From Lysinibacillus sphaericus (GTDB lineage: Bacteria; Bacillota; Bacilli; Bacillales_A; Planococcaceae): a stretch of 59,776 nt of DNA. The DNA lies in the NCBI RefSeq assembly GCF_006864135.1, contig NZ_SADV01000027.1, positions 1-59,776 of the forward strand. Reading direction: 5' to 3'. The notes beneath the pieces were generated by a model. The model ran no database searches, was not told the origin of the DNA, and saw only the letters and a program-made list of their open reading frames with translations. Shown here piece by piece: positions 27,427 to 36,925 of the stretch; positions within the stretch are counted from its first letter, which is position 1, and each line of letters begins with the position of its first letter. A program made the position numbers and the translations under genes.

Positions 27427-27704
27427 CAACATTTATTATTGCTTCGATTGTAGTGATTTGCTTATCAATGATTGCAGTCATTTATCGAATGGTTAAAGGT
27501 CCTTCTGCATCTGATCGTGTAGTAGCATTGGATTCATTAGGTGTATCAGTCATCTCGCTCATTGGACTGTTTTCAGTACTGGTTGAAACAAGCTTCTTCC
27601 TGGAGATTATATTATTGTTAGCGATTTTATCGTTTATCGGTACGGTTGCTTTCTCTAAATTCATAGAGAAAGGAGATATCATTAAACGTGACAATTCTCG
27701 CTAA
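27423..27704 (+). CDS. mrpF: Na+/H+ antiporter subunit F
   Basis: A 93-residue protein with three membrane segments and the family motif RMVKGPSASDRVVALDSLG between TM1 and TM2. It starts at an ATGA overlap with mrpE and its 3' end contains the ribosome-binding site for mrpG. Confidence 0.94.
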   Translation: MTTFIIASIVVICLSMIAVIYRMVKGPSASDRVVALDSLGVSVISLIGLFSVLVETSFFLEIILLLAILSFIGTVAFSKFIEKGDIIKRDNSR

Positions 27705-28056
27705 TAGTTTAGTTATCTTTTTCATTTCTGTAGGGGTGCTATTTATAGTCGTGACTGCCATTGGTCTTGTCCGTTTACCTGATTTGTACACACGTGCGCA
27801 CGCTGCTTCAAAAAGTGCAACGCTCGGTGTCATGTGCGTACTCATTGGGGTATTCTTTCACTTTTGGTTAATTGAAGATCACTTTAATCCCCGCATTTTA
27901 CTCGGTATACTGTTCCTGTTTATCACAGGTCCTGTTGGAGGGCATATTATGACTCGCTCCTCATACATCGCTGGTGTAAAGCCTTGGAAAGGCACAATAC
28001 ACGACGAGCTTGGACCTGAAATTGATCGGATGAAAAAAGAACAAGGCATTAAATAA
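27688..28056 (+). CDS. mrpG: Na+/H+ antiporter subunit G
   Basis: A 122-residue protein with three membrane segments and the MrpG signature GLVRLPDLYTRAHAASKSAT after TM1. It is the last gene of the seven-gene mrp operon. The GTG start at 27688 has AAAGGAG 12 nt upstream, a slightly long spacing, and overlaps mrpF by 17 nt. A strong terminator follows. Confidence 0.93.
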   Translation: MTILANSLVIFFISVGVLFIVVTAIGLVRLPDLYTRAHAASKSATLGVMCVLIGVFFHFWLIEDHFNPRILLGILFLFITGPVGGHIMTRSSYIAGVKPWKGTIHDELGPEIDRMKKEQGIK

Positions 28057-28063
28057 CTTTTCC

Positions 28064-28106
28064 AAAAAAGTTGGCCAATGAATAAACTTCATTGGCCACT
28101 TTTTTA
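28064..28106. terminator. Bidirectional terminator between mrpG and the GNAT gene
   Basis: AAAAAAGTTGGCCAATGA pairs with TCATTGGCCACTTTTTT across a 7-nt loop. It ends both the mrp operon (plus) and the convergent acetyltransferase gene (minus), overlapping the stop codon of the latter. Confidence 0.9.
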
Positions 28107-28574
28107 GTTATTTGATAGCATAAAAAATTCCTTCTCTAAACCAATGCCTTCCCAAAAGTTTAGTGCTAAGTCATTTTCTAAATCTACATAAACATTTACT
28201 ACAGTAGTATTATGTTCGTCATTAAACCAATTCACTAAATCATCTACTAGACGTTTAGCAACCTTCTGTCTTCTATATACTGGCACTACATAAACCTCGT
28301 CTATTTGACCATAGTTCATATCGAAAATAAAATCCTTTTTGATCGAAGCCATTCCAAAACCAATCATTGCATTATTTTCATCAGTTGCTATATAAATGGC
28401 CCCATATTTTGATTGAATATATTGTTCTAGTTGTTCTTGAATACCCTTCCTTTCACTCTCCCCTAATTCGCAATCTGCAGTTTCTATGGCATTTTCATTC
28501 CATAGCTCCAATATTTCATTTAATAATTTTTGGTTTACAATATCCTCCGTTAATAGTTGAATATGTATGCTCAT
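28104..28574 (-). CDS. GNAT-family N-acetyltransferase
   Basis: A 156-residue protein with the Gcn5-related fold. The acetyl-CoA-binding motif is seen in VYVVPVYRRQKVAKRLVDDL, preceded by strand IDE and followed by VVNVYVDLENDLALNFWEGIGL (motif B). The substrate is unknown. AGGAG lies about 8 nt before the ATG. It is a single gene. Confidence 0.82.
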   Translation of the reverse strand: MSIHIQLLTEDIVNQKLLNEILELWNENAIETADCELGESERKGIQEQLEQYIQSKYGAIYIATDENNAMIGFGMASIKKDFIFDMNYGQIDEVYVVPVYRRQKVAKRLVDDLVNWFNDEHNTTVVNVYVDLENDLALNFWEGIGLEKEFFMLSNN

Positions 28575-28657
28575 TTCTTCATCTCCTATAATTTATGATG
28601 ACTTAATCATCCCACAATATATGGAATTATTCTATAATAAATAGGTAAATCTACCAT

Positions 28658-28696
28658 TAAAAAATCTGCTCATCATAAGTAAGCAGATTCTTTAAA
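28658..28696 (-). terminator. Terminator of the cysH-cysP-sat-cysC operon
   Basis: An 8-bp stem AATCTGCT / AGCAGATT with a T run on the minus strand lies 10 nt downstream of the cysC stop. Confidence 0.75.
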
Positions 28697-28704
28697 AAAC
28701 AGAT

Positions 28705-29301
28705 TTAGTATATATATCCTTTTGAAGTTAATATGTCTGTGAGCTGGTCTACGCACTCTTCGATAGAATGAAGTTCTGTGTCTAAAATGATTTCTGGATT
28801 TTCCGGTTCTTCATAGGGTGCACTAATCCCAGTAAAGTTTGGAATTTCCGCATTACGTGCTTTTTTATAAAGACCTTTTGGATCACGTTTTTCACACATT
28901 TCTACCGAACAATTCACATATACCTCTATAAATTCCCCTGTTTCCACAAGCTCACGGACAACTTGACGATCTTCTCGGTAAGGTGAAATAAAAGCAGTTA
29001 GAACAATTTGTCCATTTTCCACAAAAAGCTTAGAAACCTCTCCAATACGTCTGATATTTTCCTTTCGACCAGCTTCATCAAATCCTAAATCCTTATTTAA
29101 GCCATGGCGAACATTATCACCATCTAAGACAAATGCTTGATGGCCACGTTCAAAGAGTCTGCGTGCAAATGCGTTTGCCACAGAAGATTTCCCAGATGCT
29201 GATAAGCCGGTGAACCATAAAATAAAACTTTGATGCTTGTTTTGTGTACGACGCTCCTCTTTCGTAATGGAAGCTTCATGCCAAACGATATTTGAACTCA
29301 C
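28705..29301 (-). CDS. cysC: Adenylylsulfate (APS) kinase
   Basis: A 198-residue P-loop kinase that phosphorylates APS to PAPS. Walker A is [13 protein letters not shown] (about residues 32-44). The APS-binding segment [27 protein letters not shown] and [15 protein letters not shown] are typical of CysC. It overlaps the upstream sat gene by 4 nt (ATGA), so Sat and CysC are made together. Last gene of the minus-strand sulfate operon. Confidence 0.94.
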   Translation of the reverse strand: MSSNIVWHEASITKEERRTQNKHQSFILWFTGLSASGKSSVANAFARRLFERGHQAFVLDGDNVRHGLNKDLGFDEAGRKENIRRIGEVSKLFVENGQIVLTAFISPYREDRQVVRELVETGEFIEVYVNCSVEMCEKRDPKGLYKKARNAEIPNFTGISAPYEEPENPEIILDTELHSIEECVDQLTDILTSKGYIY

Positions 29302-30437
29302 TTTAAAACCTCCTTACGCATTCCCTTAATTAGTACATCCACAACCTCTTTTCGGCTAAATGTACTTGGAGGCAATTCGCCATTACGTAACATTTCACGA
29401 ACCTTAGTACCCGATAAAATAACATGCACCGAGCTATCATGCGGGCAAGTTTTCGTTGTTGCCATGCCCTCACATTTGTTGCAATAGAAACTATGCTCAA
29501 ATTTTAATGGAATAATTCCTAATTCATCTTCCGTAAATTGTTCAAAGATTTTTTGTGCATCGTATGTGCCATAATAATCGCCAACTCCTGCATGATCACG
29601 CCCAACGATAAAATGCGTACAGCCATAATTTTTTCGTACAAGTGCGTGGAAAATAGCTTCCTTTGGACCTGCATATCGCATTGCAGCTGGGAACACGCCT
29701 AATTGCACGCGATTTTTGGGATAATAATTTTCTAGTAAAACTTCATAGCTTTCCATACGAATTGAGGCTGAAACATCGTCTGATTTTGTTTCCCCAACAA
29801 GCGGGTTTAAAAATAATCCATCAATTGTTTCAAGTGCCGCCTTTTGAATGTATTCATGTGCTCGATGCACAGGATTCCGTGTTTGGAAGCCAACAATTGT
29901 TTTCCAACCCTTTTCAGCAAAAAGCTTTCGTGTTTCAAGCGGATCGAATGAATAGGCAGGAAACTTTTGCTCTAGACGTTTTACTAATGTAATTTTCCCG
30001 CCCACATAAATACTTGGACGTTCATACAACTTTTTAACACCTGGATGCTCTGAATCCTTCGTGCCGTATATTAACATTGCCTCTTTCTGTTTATTTGGCT
30101 CATAAATATCAGCAACTTCAATAACACCATAAACAGCATCACCGTATACTAATATTGCCTCATCGCCCGGTTGCAATGTTGCCGCAACTTCCTTGACTAC
30201 TGGTAATGTAATCGGAATACTCCATACCACCCCTGACGCTAAACGCGTATGTTCAACAACTGATTCATAATCTTCCTGCGTTAAAAAACCTTCAATCGGA
30301 CTGTAACCACCGATAGCAATTAACTCTAAATCGCTAAGTGCAATGGCATCCAAATCAATAATTTTATTTATATGCGTTACATCCTTCTCTGGATTAAAAG
30401 CTTGCACTAATCGTCCACCATGCGGTTGTAAACTCAT
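29298..30437 (-). CDS. sat: Sulfate adenylyltransferase (ATP sulfurylase)
   Basis: A 379-residue ATP sulfurylase of the Sat (not CysND) type that makes APS from sulfate and ATP. The ATP-binding [12 protein letters not shown] and [12 protein letters not shown] are present, and a zinc-binding-like [13 protein letters not shown] lies near the C-terminus. The ATG at 30437 follows AGGAGG by 8 nt; a TTG one codon upstream is less likely. It is 358 nt downstream of cysP. That gap holds a 190-bp element with inverted ends. Confidence 0.94.
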   Translation of the reverse strand: MSLQPHGGRLVQAFNPEKDVTHINKIIDLDAIALSDLELIAIGGYSPIEGFLTQEDYESVVEHTRLASGVVWSIPITLPVVKEVAATLQPGDEAILVYGDAVYGVIEVADIYEPNKQKEAMLIYGTKDSEHPGVKKLYERPSIYVGGKITLVKRLEQKFPAYSFDPLETRKLFAEKGWKTIVGFQTRNPVHRAHEYIQKAALETIDGLFLNPLVGETKSDDVSASIRMESYEVLLENYYPKNRVQLGVFPAAMRYAGPKEAIFHALVRKNYGCTHFIVGRDHAGVGDYYGTYDAQKIFEQFTEDELGIIPLKFEHSFYCNKCEGMATTKTCPHDSSVHVILSGTKVREMLRNGELPPSTFSRKEVVDVLIKGMRKEVLK

Positions 30438-30482
30438 CAAAATCTCCTCCTAGTTTTATTGAATTACTCAGTTTTATATTTA

Positions 30483-30672
30483 ATCAAGCGTGTTGATCGA
30501 CCATTTTTATCCACTATAATTAATTAGAAGGCTCTGATTTCCGCTGCGGGCGAGCGTCGAGTAGCCCTATGCTACAATCAGTTAAAGTGGACATACATTA
30601 GTAAAATATCCACAAAAAAATCATTTTATTAGCCAATAATAACCCTATATTTTCCTAATCAACACGCCTGAT
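30483..30672. repeat. Possible 190-bp MITE-like element between cysP and sat
   Basis: ATCAAGCGTGTTGAT at 30483-30497 is mirrored by ATCAACACGCCTGAT at 30658-30672 (14 of 15 positions complementary). The interior has no open frame of note but includes GCGGGCGAGCGTCGAGTAGC, a GC-rich patch unlike its surroundings. It occupies most of the 358-bp gap, in which no gene was found. Whether it is mobile is unknown. Confidence 0.4.
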
Positions 30673-30795
30673 ATTTAAGTTTATTTACTTTGATTTTTCA
30701 TCTTAGGCAAATTGAGACTTCTTCGATTAATTTCTTCCTTACAGAAATGATCGGGAATCCTTCTGAATTGACCGGCTTTCCCCTCAACCAGGTAT

Positions 30796-31860
30796 TTAAA
30801 TTCCTTCACCCTCATCGTATATTGAGCGCTCTTCTTCACGCATTGTTCGCATTAAGCTAATGACACCAAGTGTTCCAATAATAATGCTGCCAATTATGAC
30901 GATGGCATAGACATCTTTCTCTAAAAATAGCTGTACTAAAAAATAGGAGATGGTTAAAGAAAGGATTGGCGAGACAATCCAAATACGGATTATTTTTTTC
31001 ACAATATGCTTATGGAAAATTTGTGTCCCGTTTTTAGCCATCCCCATCCCGATAATCGAAGAGGATGTTACTTGTGTTAATGGCACGGGCAGCCCAAAGA
31101 TAGAGCTTACACCGACTAGTAGTGCACCTGTGCTCGATATTAATATCCCTTCTGCCTTCTCAAAGCGCATAATTTTTTTACCATTTGTTTCAAGCACTCG
31201 TTTTCCTAGTAGCATCGCCCCAAGCGCCACAAATGCCCCACCAAGTAATATTCCAGTTGTTACACTCATCATTCCTGCACCAACAAGAGGCCCAACTGCA
31301 TTTGCTACGTTATTCATCCCTGCTGAAAAGGCTTCGAAAAATCCAGCGAACACAAGGAGGATTGTTAATATTGAATGATCTTTTAACAAGCCCTTAACAC
31401 GTAATTTATACAGCCACTTCCCAAAGACAAATGCAATGACAAACGCTACAATTGGCACTATTACCCAAAACGATATGATGACAAGCAATGATTTAATATA
31501 TAACACTTTGTAGGCAATCCCTACACCTACAACTGCTCCTACTGTCACTTCACTTGTTGATAATGGGATGCCTAAAAGATTGGCGAGAAATAGTGAGCTT
31601 GTCGCAGAAATCAAAATAATAATGACAATCTTTACTGTAATGTACTCCTGTGGCATTATGCCGGAGCTGATTGTCTTTACTACCTCTCCACCTCCAAGAA
31701 CTGCCCCAGAAAAAACACCTACTGAGCAAATGAGCAATGCTTGCCAAGCTTTTTTGATGGCACCTGCTCCGTAAGCGACTCCCATTGAGGCTGCCGCTCC
31801 ACTAGCACCTATATTCATCGCAAAAAATAAACTAATCGCTATTGCTACATATTCAAGCAT
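30796..31860 (-). CDS. cysP: Sulfate permease of the PiT family
   Basis: A 354-residue inorganic phosphate transporter-family permease with ten or more membrane segments and the two internal repeats of the family: FFAMNIGASGAAASMGVAYGAGAI near the N-terminus and FFEAFSAGMNNVANAVGPLVGAG in the middle. In B. subtilis the cysP gene of this family lies between cysH and sat and carries sulfate; the same order here (cysH-cysP-sat-cysC) supports sulfate over phosphate. AAAGGGG lies 7 nt before the ATG. It is 12 nt downstream of cysH. Confidence 0.9.
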   Translation of the reverse strand: MLEYVAIAISLFFAMNIGASGAAASMGVAYGAGAIKKAWQALLICSVGVFSGAVLGGGEVVKTISSGIMPQEYITVKIVIIILISATSSLFLANLLGIPLSTSEVTVGAVVGVGIAYKVLYIKSLLVIISFWVIVPIVAFVIAFVFGKWLYKLRVKGLLKDHSILTILLVFAGFFEAFSAGMNNVANAVGPLVGAGMMSVTTGILLGGAFVALGAMLLGKRVLETNGKKIMRFEKAEGILISSTGALLVGVSSIFGLPVPLTQVTSSSIIGMGMAKNGTQIFHKHIVKKIIRIWIVSPILSLTISYFLVQLFLEKDVYAIVIIGSIIIGTLGVISLMRTMREEERSIYDEGEGI

Positions 31861-31872
31861 GGCAAAACCCCT

Positions 31873-32574
31873 TTACTCATGTAATCCACATTCAGTTTTA
31901 CCAGACCCCTGCCATCTACCTGAACGCAAATCATCCATTGTAAATGCCGGTTTTGTACAGTGCTCGCAGCCGACGCTTGGATAGCCTCTGTCATGCAATG
32001 GATTGTATGGCAAACTATGCTTTGAGACATAGCGCCAGACATCCTTCCATGTCCAATGAATGAGTGGACAAATTTTAATAGACTGAAATTTATCGTCACG
32101 ATTGATAAAGTTCGTATTTTGTCGGGTTGGTGATTGTTCACGACGCAAACCTGAAATCCAAGCTTTTGCGCCCGCTAACGCTTCATGTAACGGTACAATC
32201 TTGCGAATCTCACAGCATTTATTTGGATTGGACTTCCATAATTCATCACCATATTCAGTTGCTTGTTGTTCAAGTGTAAGTGCTGGTTTTTGCATAGTAA
32301 TGTTAAGCTCTGGATATTTTTTTTTTACTTTATCAATCGTTTCATATGTTTCCTTAAAATGAACATCTGTATCTAAAAAGATAATAGTAGCATTAGGCTT
32401 CACCTTTGAAATAAGGTCAAGCAAGACAATTCCCTCAATCCCAAAGCTACATGCATAGACGATATCCTCTCCATATTCAGCATAACTCCACTGTAAAACC
32501 TCTAGTGCAGCCTTATACGTTTCGTCTACTTGAAAATTCAATGTTGGCTCATGCCAAGTTGCATATGTTAGCAT
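31873..32574 (-). CDS. cysH: Phosphoadenosine/adenosine phosphosulfate reductase
   Basis: A 233-residue thioredoxin-dependent reductase making sulfite from PAPS or [17 protein letters not shown] is the PP-loop nucleotide site. NKCCEIRK and VGCEHCT supply the four cysteines of the [4Fe-4S] cluster found in APS-type enzymes. The C-terminal KTECGLHE holds the catalytic cysteine. The frame is open 15 codons upstream, but GGAGG 5 nt before the ATG at 32574 fixes the start. First gene of the operon, preceded by a leader with an attenuator (32593-32648) and promoter. Confidence 0.94.
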   Translation of the reverse strand: MLTYATWHEPTLNFQVDETYKAALEVLQWSYAEYGEDIVYACSFGIEGIVLLDLISKVKPNATIIFLDTDVHFKETYETIDKVKKKYPELNITMQKPALTLEQQATEYGDELWKSNPNKCCEIRKIVPLHEALAGAKAWISGLRREQSPTRQNTNFINRDDKFQSIKICPLIHWTWKDVWRYVSKHSLPYNPLHDRGYPSVGCEHCTKPAFTMDDLRSGRWQGSGKTECGLHE

Positions 32575-32592
32575 ATAATCCTCCTCATAACT

Positions 32593-32648
32593 AAAAAGAG
32601 ACGTTCTAACGAAAGACATATATATACATGTCTTTGTTAAAACGCCTC
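32593..32648 (-). terminator. Leader attenuator of the cysH operon
   Basis: A long hairpin (32598-32619 pairing with 32628-32648, arms beginning GAGGCGTTTTAAC and ending GTTAGAACGTCTC in transcript sense) is followed by TTTTTAG. It lies 18 nt before the cysH ribosome-binding site, so it must be bypassed for cysH expression. Its 5' arm shares AGGC with the antiterminator-like motif at 32644-32665. Confidence 0.8.
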
Positions 32649-32665
32649 TAGTTTGACTAGCCAGC
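32644..32665 (-). promoter_or_regulatory. Candidate antiterminator motif, cysH leader
   Basis: In transcript sense the motif is GCTG, G, CTAG, a TCAAA loop, CTAG, AGGC. The CTAG pair forms a 4-bp helix, and GC/GC can close the base across an asymmetric internal loop. It overlaps the 5' arm of the attenuator by GAGGC. Matching motifs precede sumT and sbp. I do not recognise it as an S-box, T-box or other common riboswitch. Confidence 0.6.
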
Positions 32666-32731
32666 TTATTATGAAATGATTGTCACTAGTATTTGCTACC
32701 TCGTTCTACAATCATTTTTCTTATTACCAAA

Positions 32732-32765
32732 TATATACTAAAGTACACCTAGTAGTCAACTAGGT
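32732..32765 (-). promoter_or_regulatory. cysH promoter with palindrome over the -35
   Basis: On the minus strand a -35 TTGACT (32754-32759) is followed after 16-18 nt by TATATA/TATATT (32730-32737). The -35 is embedded in a perfect inverted repeat ACCTAG-N7-CTAGGT (32747-32765), which could be an operator for a sulfur repressor or activator. A second stem in the leader (ATGATTGT / ACAATCAT, about 32682-32718) precedes the antiterminator-like motif. Confidence 0.55.
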
Positions 32766-32856
32766 TTTTTGCAAAATTTCATTTCAATGAGCCCAAATTT
32801 TTCTACTTTATTCTTGCATATAATGATGGTTAAGAGCACCATTTTTAAATTCCTTG

Positions 32857-32885
32857 TTGACTAATAGGAAATATATGTTTAATGT
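32857..32885 (+). promoter_or_regulatory. Promoter of the sulfate ABC transporter operon
   Basis: TTGACT (32857-32862) and TAATGT (32880-32885) are 17 nt apart. TATAAC at 32885-32890 is an alternative -10 with poor spacing. Transcription would start around 32892, giving a ~125-nt leader with motif and attenuator. Confidence 0.55.
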
Positions 32886-32918
32886 ATAACTAAGCTTTGA
32901 ACCAAACCAATATAAAAT

Positions 32919-32940
32919 GCTGATCAGAGTATCTGAAGGC
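32919..32940 (+). promoter_or_regulatory. Candidate antiterminator motif, sbp leader
   Basis: The motif is GCTG, A, TCAG, an AGTAT loop, CTGA, AGGC. Relative to the cysH and sumT copies the first two helix pairs change from C-G and T-A to T-A and C-G, a compensated change that keeps the helix. It overlaps the 5' arm of the downstream attenuator. Confidence 0.6.
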
Positions 32941-32986
32941 CATCTACTTATGACGATTATACATCGTACCGGTAGGTGGCCTTTTG
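32936..32986 (+). terminator. Leader attenuator of the sulfate ABC transporter operon
   Basis: AAGGCCATCTAC pairs with GGTAGGTGGCCTT (with G-T pairs), with an inner ACGAT/ATCGT helix, followed by TTTTGTAAT. It ends ~17 nt before the sbp ribosome-binding site AAAGGAG, so it is placed as an attenuator. Confidence 0.7.
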
Positions 32987-33017
32987 TAATCTCTAGACAA
33001 AAAAGGAGCGATTTTTT

Positions 33018-34067
33018 ATGAAAAAAAGGAAACATTTTCTCCAATCGTTAGCACTTTCATCTGTATTAGCTCTAATATTAACCGGTTGCGGCAGTAGCTC
33101 TTCAGAAAAGAATACAAATGCTCAGGAATCCAAAAAACCTGTAGAACTATTAAATGTATCCTATGATCCAACACGTGAGCTTTATGAGGAATTCAACAAA
33201 GATTTTATAAAAAAATGGAAGGATGAAACCGGTCAAGATGTAACGATAAAACAATCACATGGAGGCTCTGGTAAACAGGGTCGAGCTGTAATTGATGGTC
33301 TAGAGGCAGATGTTGTTACACTAGCACTAGCTTACGATATTGATGTGATTGCACAAGCTCGAGGCCTATTAAATAAAGATTGGCAAACAGAATTTGACAA
33401 TAACTCAACACCTTATACATCGACTATTGCCTTTTTAGTACGCAAAGGCAATCCAAAGGGTATTAAAGACTGGAATGATTTAATTAAAGATGATGTATCT
33501 GTCATCACACCAAATCCTAAAACATCTGGTGGTGCACGTTGGAATTATTTAGCCGCTTGGGCCTATGCAGGGAAATTATATAAAAATGATGAGGCAAAAA
33601 TAAAGGAATTTATGAAAGCTCTCTATAGCAATGTGGAAGTACTGGATTCTGGTGCACGCGGTGCGACAACAACATTTGTTGAACGTAAAATTGGTGACGT
33701 TTTAATAGCATGGGAAAATGAAGCACATTTATCGCTCAATGAATTGGGTGACGAGTTTGATATCATTACACCTTTTTTAAGTATTTTAGCTGAGCCACCT
33801 GTGGCAATCGTTGACAAAATCGTTGATAAAAAAGGCACACGCGAAGTAGCAGAGGCTTATTTAAAGTATTTATATAGTGAACGGGGTCAAGAAATTGCTG
33901 CAAAAAATTACTATCGACCACGAAATGAAAAAATTCTAGCAAAATATCAAGAGCAATTTCCAAAACTTGAACTCGTTTCAATTGATGATTTTGGTGGTTG
34001 GGCAGAAGCACAAGCGAAGCATTTTAAAGATGGTGGTACATTCGATGAAATTTATGTACCTCAATAA
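33018..34067 (+). CDS. sbp: Sulfate-binding lipoprotein of ABC transporter
   Basis: A 349-residue periplasmic-binding-type lipoprotein with a lipobox LTGCG (Cys at about residue 25) after a basic signal peptide. Sulfate-family landmarks are [13 protein letters not shown], the SHGGSGKQ segment (ligand loop), [17 protein letters not shown] and [16 protein letters not shown]. It captures sulfate or thiosulfate outside the membrane for the permease encoded next. AAAGGAG lies 9 nt before the ATG. First gene of sbp-cysT-cysW-cysA. Confidence 0.93.
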   Translation: MKKRKHFLQSLALSSVLALILTGCGSSSSEKNTNAQESKKPVELLNVSYDPTRELYEEFNKDFIKKWKDETGQDVTIKQSHGGSGKQGRAVIDGLEADVVTLALAYDIDVIAQARGLLNKDWQTEFDNNSTPYTSTIAFLVRKGNPKGIKDWNDLIKDDVSVITPNPKTSGGARWNYLAAWAYAGKLYKNDEAKIKEFMKALYSNVEVLDSGARGATTTFVERKIGDVLIAWENEAHLSLNELGDEFDIITPFLSILAEPPVAIVDKIVDKKGTREVAEAYLKYLYSERGQEIAAKNYYRPRNEKILAKYQEQFPKLELVSIDDFGGWAEAQAKHFKDGGTFDEIYVPQ

Positions 34068-34078
34068 GGAGGCATGTC

Positions 34079-34912
34079 ATGAGTATTTTAACTGTTAATA
34101 AAACGACACGTCGCATTATTCCAGGTTTCCACCTTTCACTTGGCTACACTATGTTATATGTTAGTTTGCTAGTCTTATTGCCACTATCTATGATTTTTAT
34201 TCATACAATGTCCTTAAGCTGGGCAGAGTTTGTTGATATTGTGACCGCTCCTCGTGCTGTCGCTTCCTATAAGGTAAGCTTTAGTACAGCGTTCACTGCT
34301 GGTTTACTAAATGTTATTTTTGGCACAATCATTGCTTGGGTGCTTGTGCGCTATCACTTTCCATTTAAACGAATCATCGATGGACTTGTCGATTTACCCT
34401 TTGCTTTGCCAACTGCTGTGGCAGGAATTGCCTTAACGTCACTCTATGCGCCAAATGGTTGGATTGGTCAATTTTTTAATTTTAAAATTGCCTATACGCC
34501 ACTCGGCATTATCATTGCCCTTACATTTATTGGGCTACCATTTGTCGTCCGTACTGTGCAGCCTGTTTTACTAAATATTAGTACCGAGGTTGAGGAAGCA
34601 TCTGCAAGTCTTGGAGCAACTCGTTTACAAACCTTTCGTAAAGTTATTTTTCCAGAGCTTGCTCCTGCCATTTTAACAGGTTTTTCATTAGCATTTGCAC
34701 GTGCATTAGGAGAGTACGGTTCTGTTGTTTTTATCGCCGGCAATATGCCGATGAAGACTGAAATTACGCCATTAATTATTATGACTAAGCTCGAGCAATA
34801 TGACTATGCTGGTGCAACTGCTATTGCAGTAGTAATGCTTGTCACTTCCTTCATTCTATTATTTAGCATTAATTTTATACAATGGCTGGTAAATCGTCGC
34901 TTTGTACATTAG
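34079..34912 (+). CDS. cysT: Sulfate ABC transporter permease CysT
   Basis: A 277-residue membrane permease with six hydrophobic segments and the EAA loop EVEEASASLGATRLQTFRKV that docks with the ATPase. It pairs with CysW. AAGGAGG precedes the ATG, 11 nt after the sbp stop. Confidence 0.93.
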   Translation: MSILTVNKTTRRIIPGFHLSLGYTMLYVSLLVLLPLSMIFIHTMSLSWAEFVDIVTAPRAVASYKVSFSTAFTAGLLNVIFGTIIAWVLVRYHFPFKRIIDGLVDLPFALPTAVAGIALTSLYAPNGWIGQFFNFKIAYTPLGIIIALTFIGLPFVVRTVQPVLLNISTEVEEASASLGATRLQTFRKVIFPELAPAILTGFSLAFARALGEYGSVVFIAGNMPMKTEITPLIIMTKLEQYDYAGATAIAVVMLVTSFILLFSINFIQWLVNRRFVH

Positions 34913-34921
34913 GAGGTATTT

Positions 34922-35797
34922 ATGGAACAGTCTACATTTATACAGCAAGTTGCTCCTGCAAAAAATAATGCAGTGACAAAGTCCGCTGCCTTACAAGAGC
35001 CTCGCTTTGTCCGATATACGCTAATTTTTATTGCGCTAGCTTTTTTAGCATTTTTCATTGTACTCCCACTAGTATCAATTTTTTCCACTGCCTTTCAAAA
35101 AGGGGTAGACGTATATGTAGCAGCTATCACACACCCAGATGCATTGGCAGCTATAAAATTAACCTTAACTGTCGTCGCGATTGCAGTACCATTAAACGCA
35201 ATCTTTGGCTTTATGGCTGCTTGGGCTTTAACAAAGTTCAATTTTAAAGGAAAAAATCTATTACTGACAATCGTCGATCTCCCTTTTGCAGTATCTCCTG
35301 TTATTGCAGGTTTAGTATTTATTTTGTTATTTGGCTCACAAGGATTATTTGGGGATTGGCTATTTAACCATGACATTAAAATTGTTTTTGCGCTACCTGG
35401 TATTATCCTTGCTACTGTCTTTGTTACGTTGCCTTTTGTTGCACGGGAGCTTATTCCTCTTATGCAAGCACAAGGCACTTCTGAGGAGGAGGCGTCCATT
35501 TCACTTGGTGCCAATGGTTTTAAAACATTTTGGCATGTGACATTGCCAAATATTAAATGGGGCTTATTGTACGGGCTTATACTATGTAATGCTCGGGCAA
35601 TTGGTGAATTTGGTGCCGTTTCTGTCGTATCAGGGCATATTCGAGGAATGACAAATACAATGCCCCTTCATATTGAAATTTTATACAATGAATACCAATT
35701 TGCAGCAGCCTTCGCCGTTGCTTCACTGATGAGTGTGATCGCCATTATGACACTTATCGTTAAAGATATTATTGCTTGGAAATCCAAATCCGTTTAA
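34922..35797 (+). CDS. cysW: Sulfate ABC transporter permease CysW
   Basis: A 291-residue permease with six membrane segments after a ~35-residue soluble N-terminus, EAA loop [19 protein letters not shown] and the CysW-type end [29 protein letters not shown]. It forms the channel heterodimer with CysT. It starts 9 nt after cysT with AGGAGG. Confidence 0.93.
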   Translation: MEQSTFIQQVAPAKNNAVTKSAALQEPRFVRYTLIFIALAFLAFFIVLPLVSIFSTAFQKGVDVYVAAITHPDALAAIKLTLTVVAIAVPLNAIFGFMAAWALTKFNFKGKNLLLTIVDLPFAVSPVIAGLVFILLFGSQGLFGDWLFNHDIKIVFALPGIILATVFVTLPFVARELIPLMQAQGTSEEEASISLGANGFKTFWHVTLPNIKWGLLYGLILCNARAIGEFGAVSVVSGHIRGMTNTMPLHIEILYNEYQFAAAFAVASLMSVIAIMTLIVKDIIAWKSKSV

Positions 35798-35813
35798 AGG
35801 AGGTATTGTCAGC

Positions 35814-36884
35814 ATGAGCATTCAAATTAACAATGTATCTAAAAAATTCGGTTCCTTTCAAGCTTTAGAAGATGTTTCACTTCATATTCAATCAGGGGAA
35901 CTGGTTGCCCTTCTCGGCCCATCTGGTTCTGGCAAAACTTCCTTACTACGCGTTATTGCTGGACTTGAAACGTCAGATGTTGGCGAGATTTTATTTGATG
36001 GTCAATCGATGATAGATTGCCATCCAAAGGAGCGCAATGTAGGCTTTGTATTCCAGCATTATGCCCTTTTTCGCCACATGACAGTTTTTGACAATGTCGC
36101 TTACGGTCTTAAAGTACGCCCCCGTAAAACAAGACCGTCTAAATTAGAAATAAAGAGCAAGGTGATGGAGCTTCTACGACTCGTCAAACTAGATAATTTT
36201 TCTGATCGTTACCCAACTCAGCTATCAGGTGGGCAACGTCAGCGTGTTGCGCTTGCTAGAGCTCTCGCAGTGGAGCCCAAGGTGCTTCTATTAGATGAAC
36301 CTTTTGGAGCACTGGATGCTAAAGTGCGCAAGGAATTGCGGCGTTGGCTTCGAAAGCTTCACGATGATTTTCATATTACAAGCATTTTTGTCACACACGA
36401 TCAGGAAGAGGCACTTGATGTTGCAGACCGAATTGTCGTAATGAACAACGGCAAGATAGAGCAAATTGGTAGTCCAGACGACGTATACACAAACCCAAAG
36501 AGTCCTTTCGTGTATGATTTTTTAGGTAATGTAAATCTCTTTAAAGGACGGTTACAAAATGGTATGCTCCTGCATGGTGAATTTGCGATTGATGTACCTG
36601 GTGTACTAGAACATCCAGAGGGTCATGCAGTAGGCTATGTACGTCCCCATGATATTCATATTGAGAAAACTAACAAATCTGGCACCGTCCCCGTCAAAGT
36701 TAGCCATATTCATTTGCTCGGACCTATCGTGCAGATTGAGCTGCGTCGTGAAGATATAGATGAATTTTTAGAGGCAGAACTGACTAAGGAGCAGTTTACT
36801 AATCTTCAGCTTAAGGTTGGTGACCATGTATTTGTCAAACCAAAGCAATTAAAAGTTTTTATCCCAGAGGACTTTTCCATTTAA
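35814..36884 (+). CDS. cysA: Sulfate/thiosulfate ABC transporter ATP-binding protein
   Basis: A 356-residue ATPase with Walker [11 protein letters not shown]-loop VFQHYALF, signature [15 protein letters not shown], Walker [13 protein letters not shown] and H-loop [14 protein letters not shown] ~120-residue C-terminal regulatory (TOBE-like) domain follows, with [12 protein letters not shown]. The ATG at 35814 is chosen because AAAGGAGG lies 10 nt upstream; the open frame otherwise extends into cysW. Last gene of the uptake operon, convergent with cysI. Confidence 0.94.
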   Translation: MSIQINNVSKKFGSFQALEDVSLHIQSGELVALLGPSGSGKTSLLRVIAGLETSDVGEILFDGQSMIDCHPKERNVGFVFQHYALFRHMTVFDNVAYGLKVRPRKTRPSKLEIKSKVMELLRLVKLDNFSDRYPTQLSGGQRQRVALARALAVEPKVLLLDEPFGALDAKVRKELRRWLRKLHDDFHITSIFVTHDQEEALDVADRIVVMNNGKIEQIGSPDDVYTNPKSPFVYDFLGNVNLFKGRLQNGMLLHGEFAIDVPGVLEHPEGHAVGYVRPHDIHIEKTNKSGTVPVKVSHIHLLGPIVQIELRREDIDEFLEAELTKEQFTNLQLKVGDHVFVKPKQLKVFIPEDFSI

Positions 36885-36925
36885 AAAAGCCGTGTAGCAA
36901 TTTTCTTTGCTACATGGCTTATTTT
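36883..36925. terminator. Bidirectional terminator between cysA and cysI
   Basis: AAGCCGTGTAGCA pairs with TGCTACATGGCTT, flanked by an A run and TATTTTATTT. It separates the two convergent sulfate operons. Confidence 0.85.

Noticed and set aside
32574..32740. S-box (SAM) riboswitch upstream of cysH
   Set aside because: The conserved S-box segments are absent. The leader instead has a short GCTGR...AGGC hairpin and a terminator.
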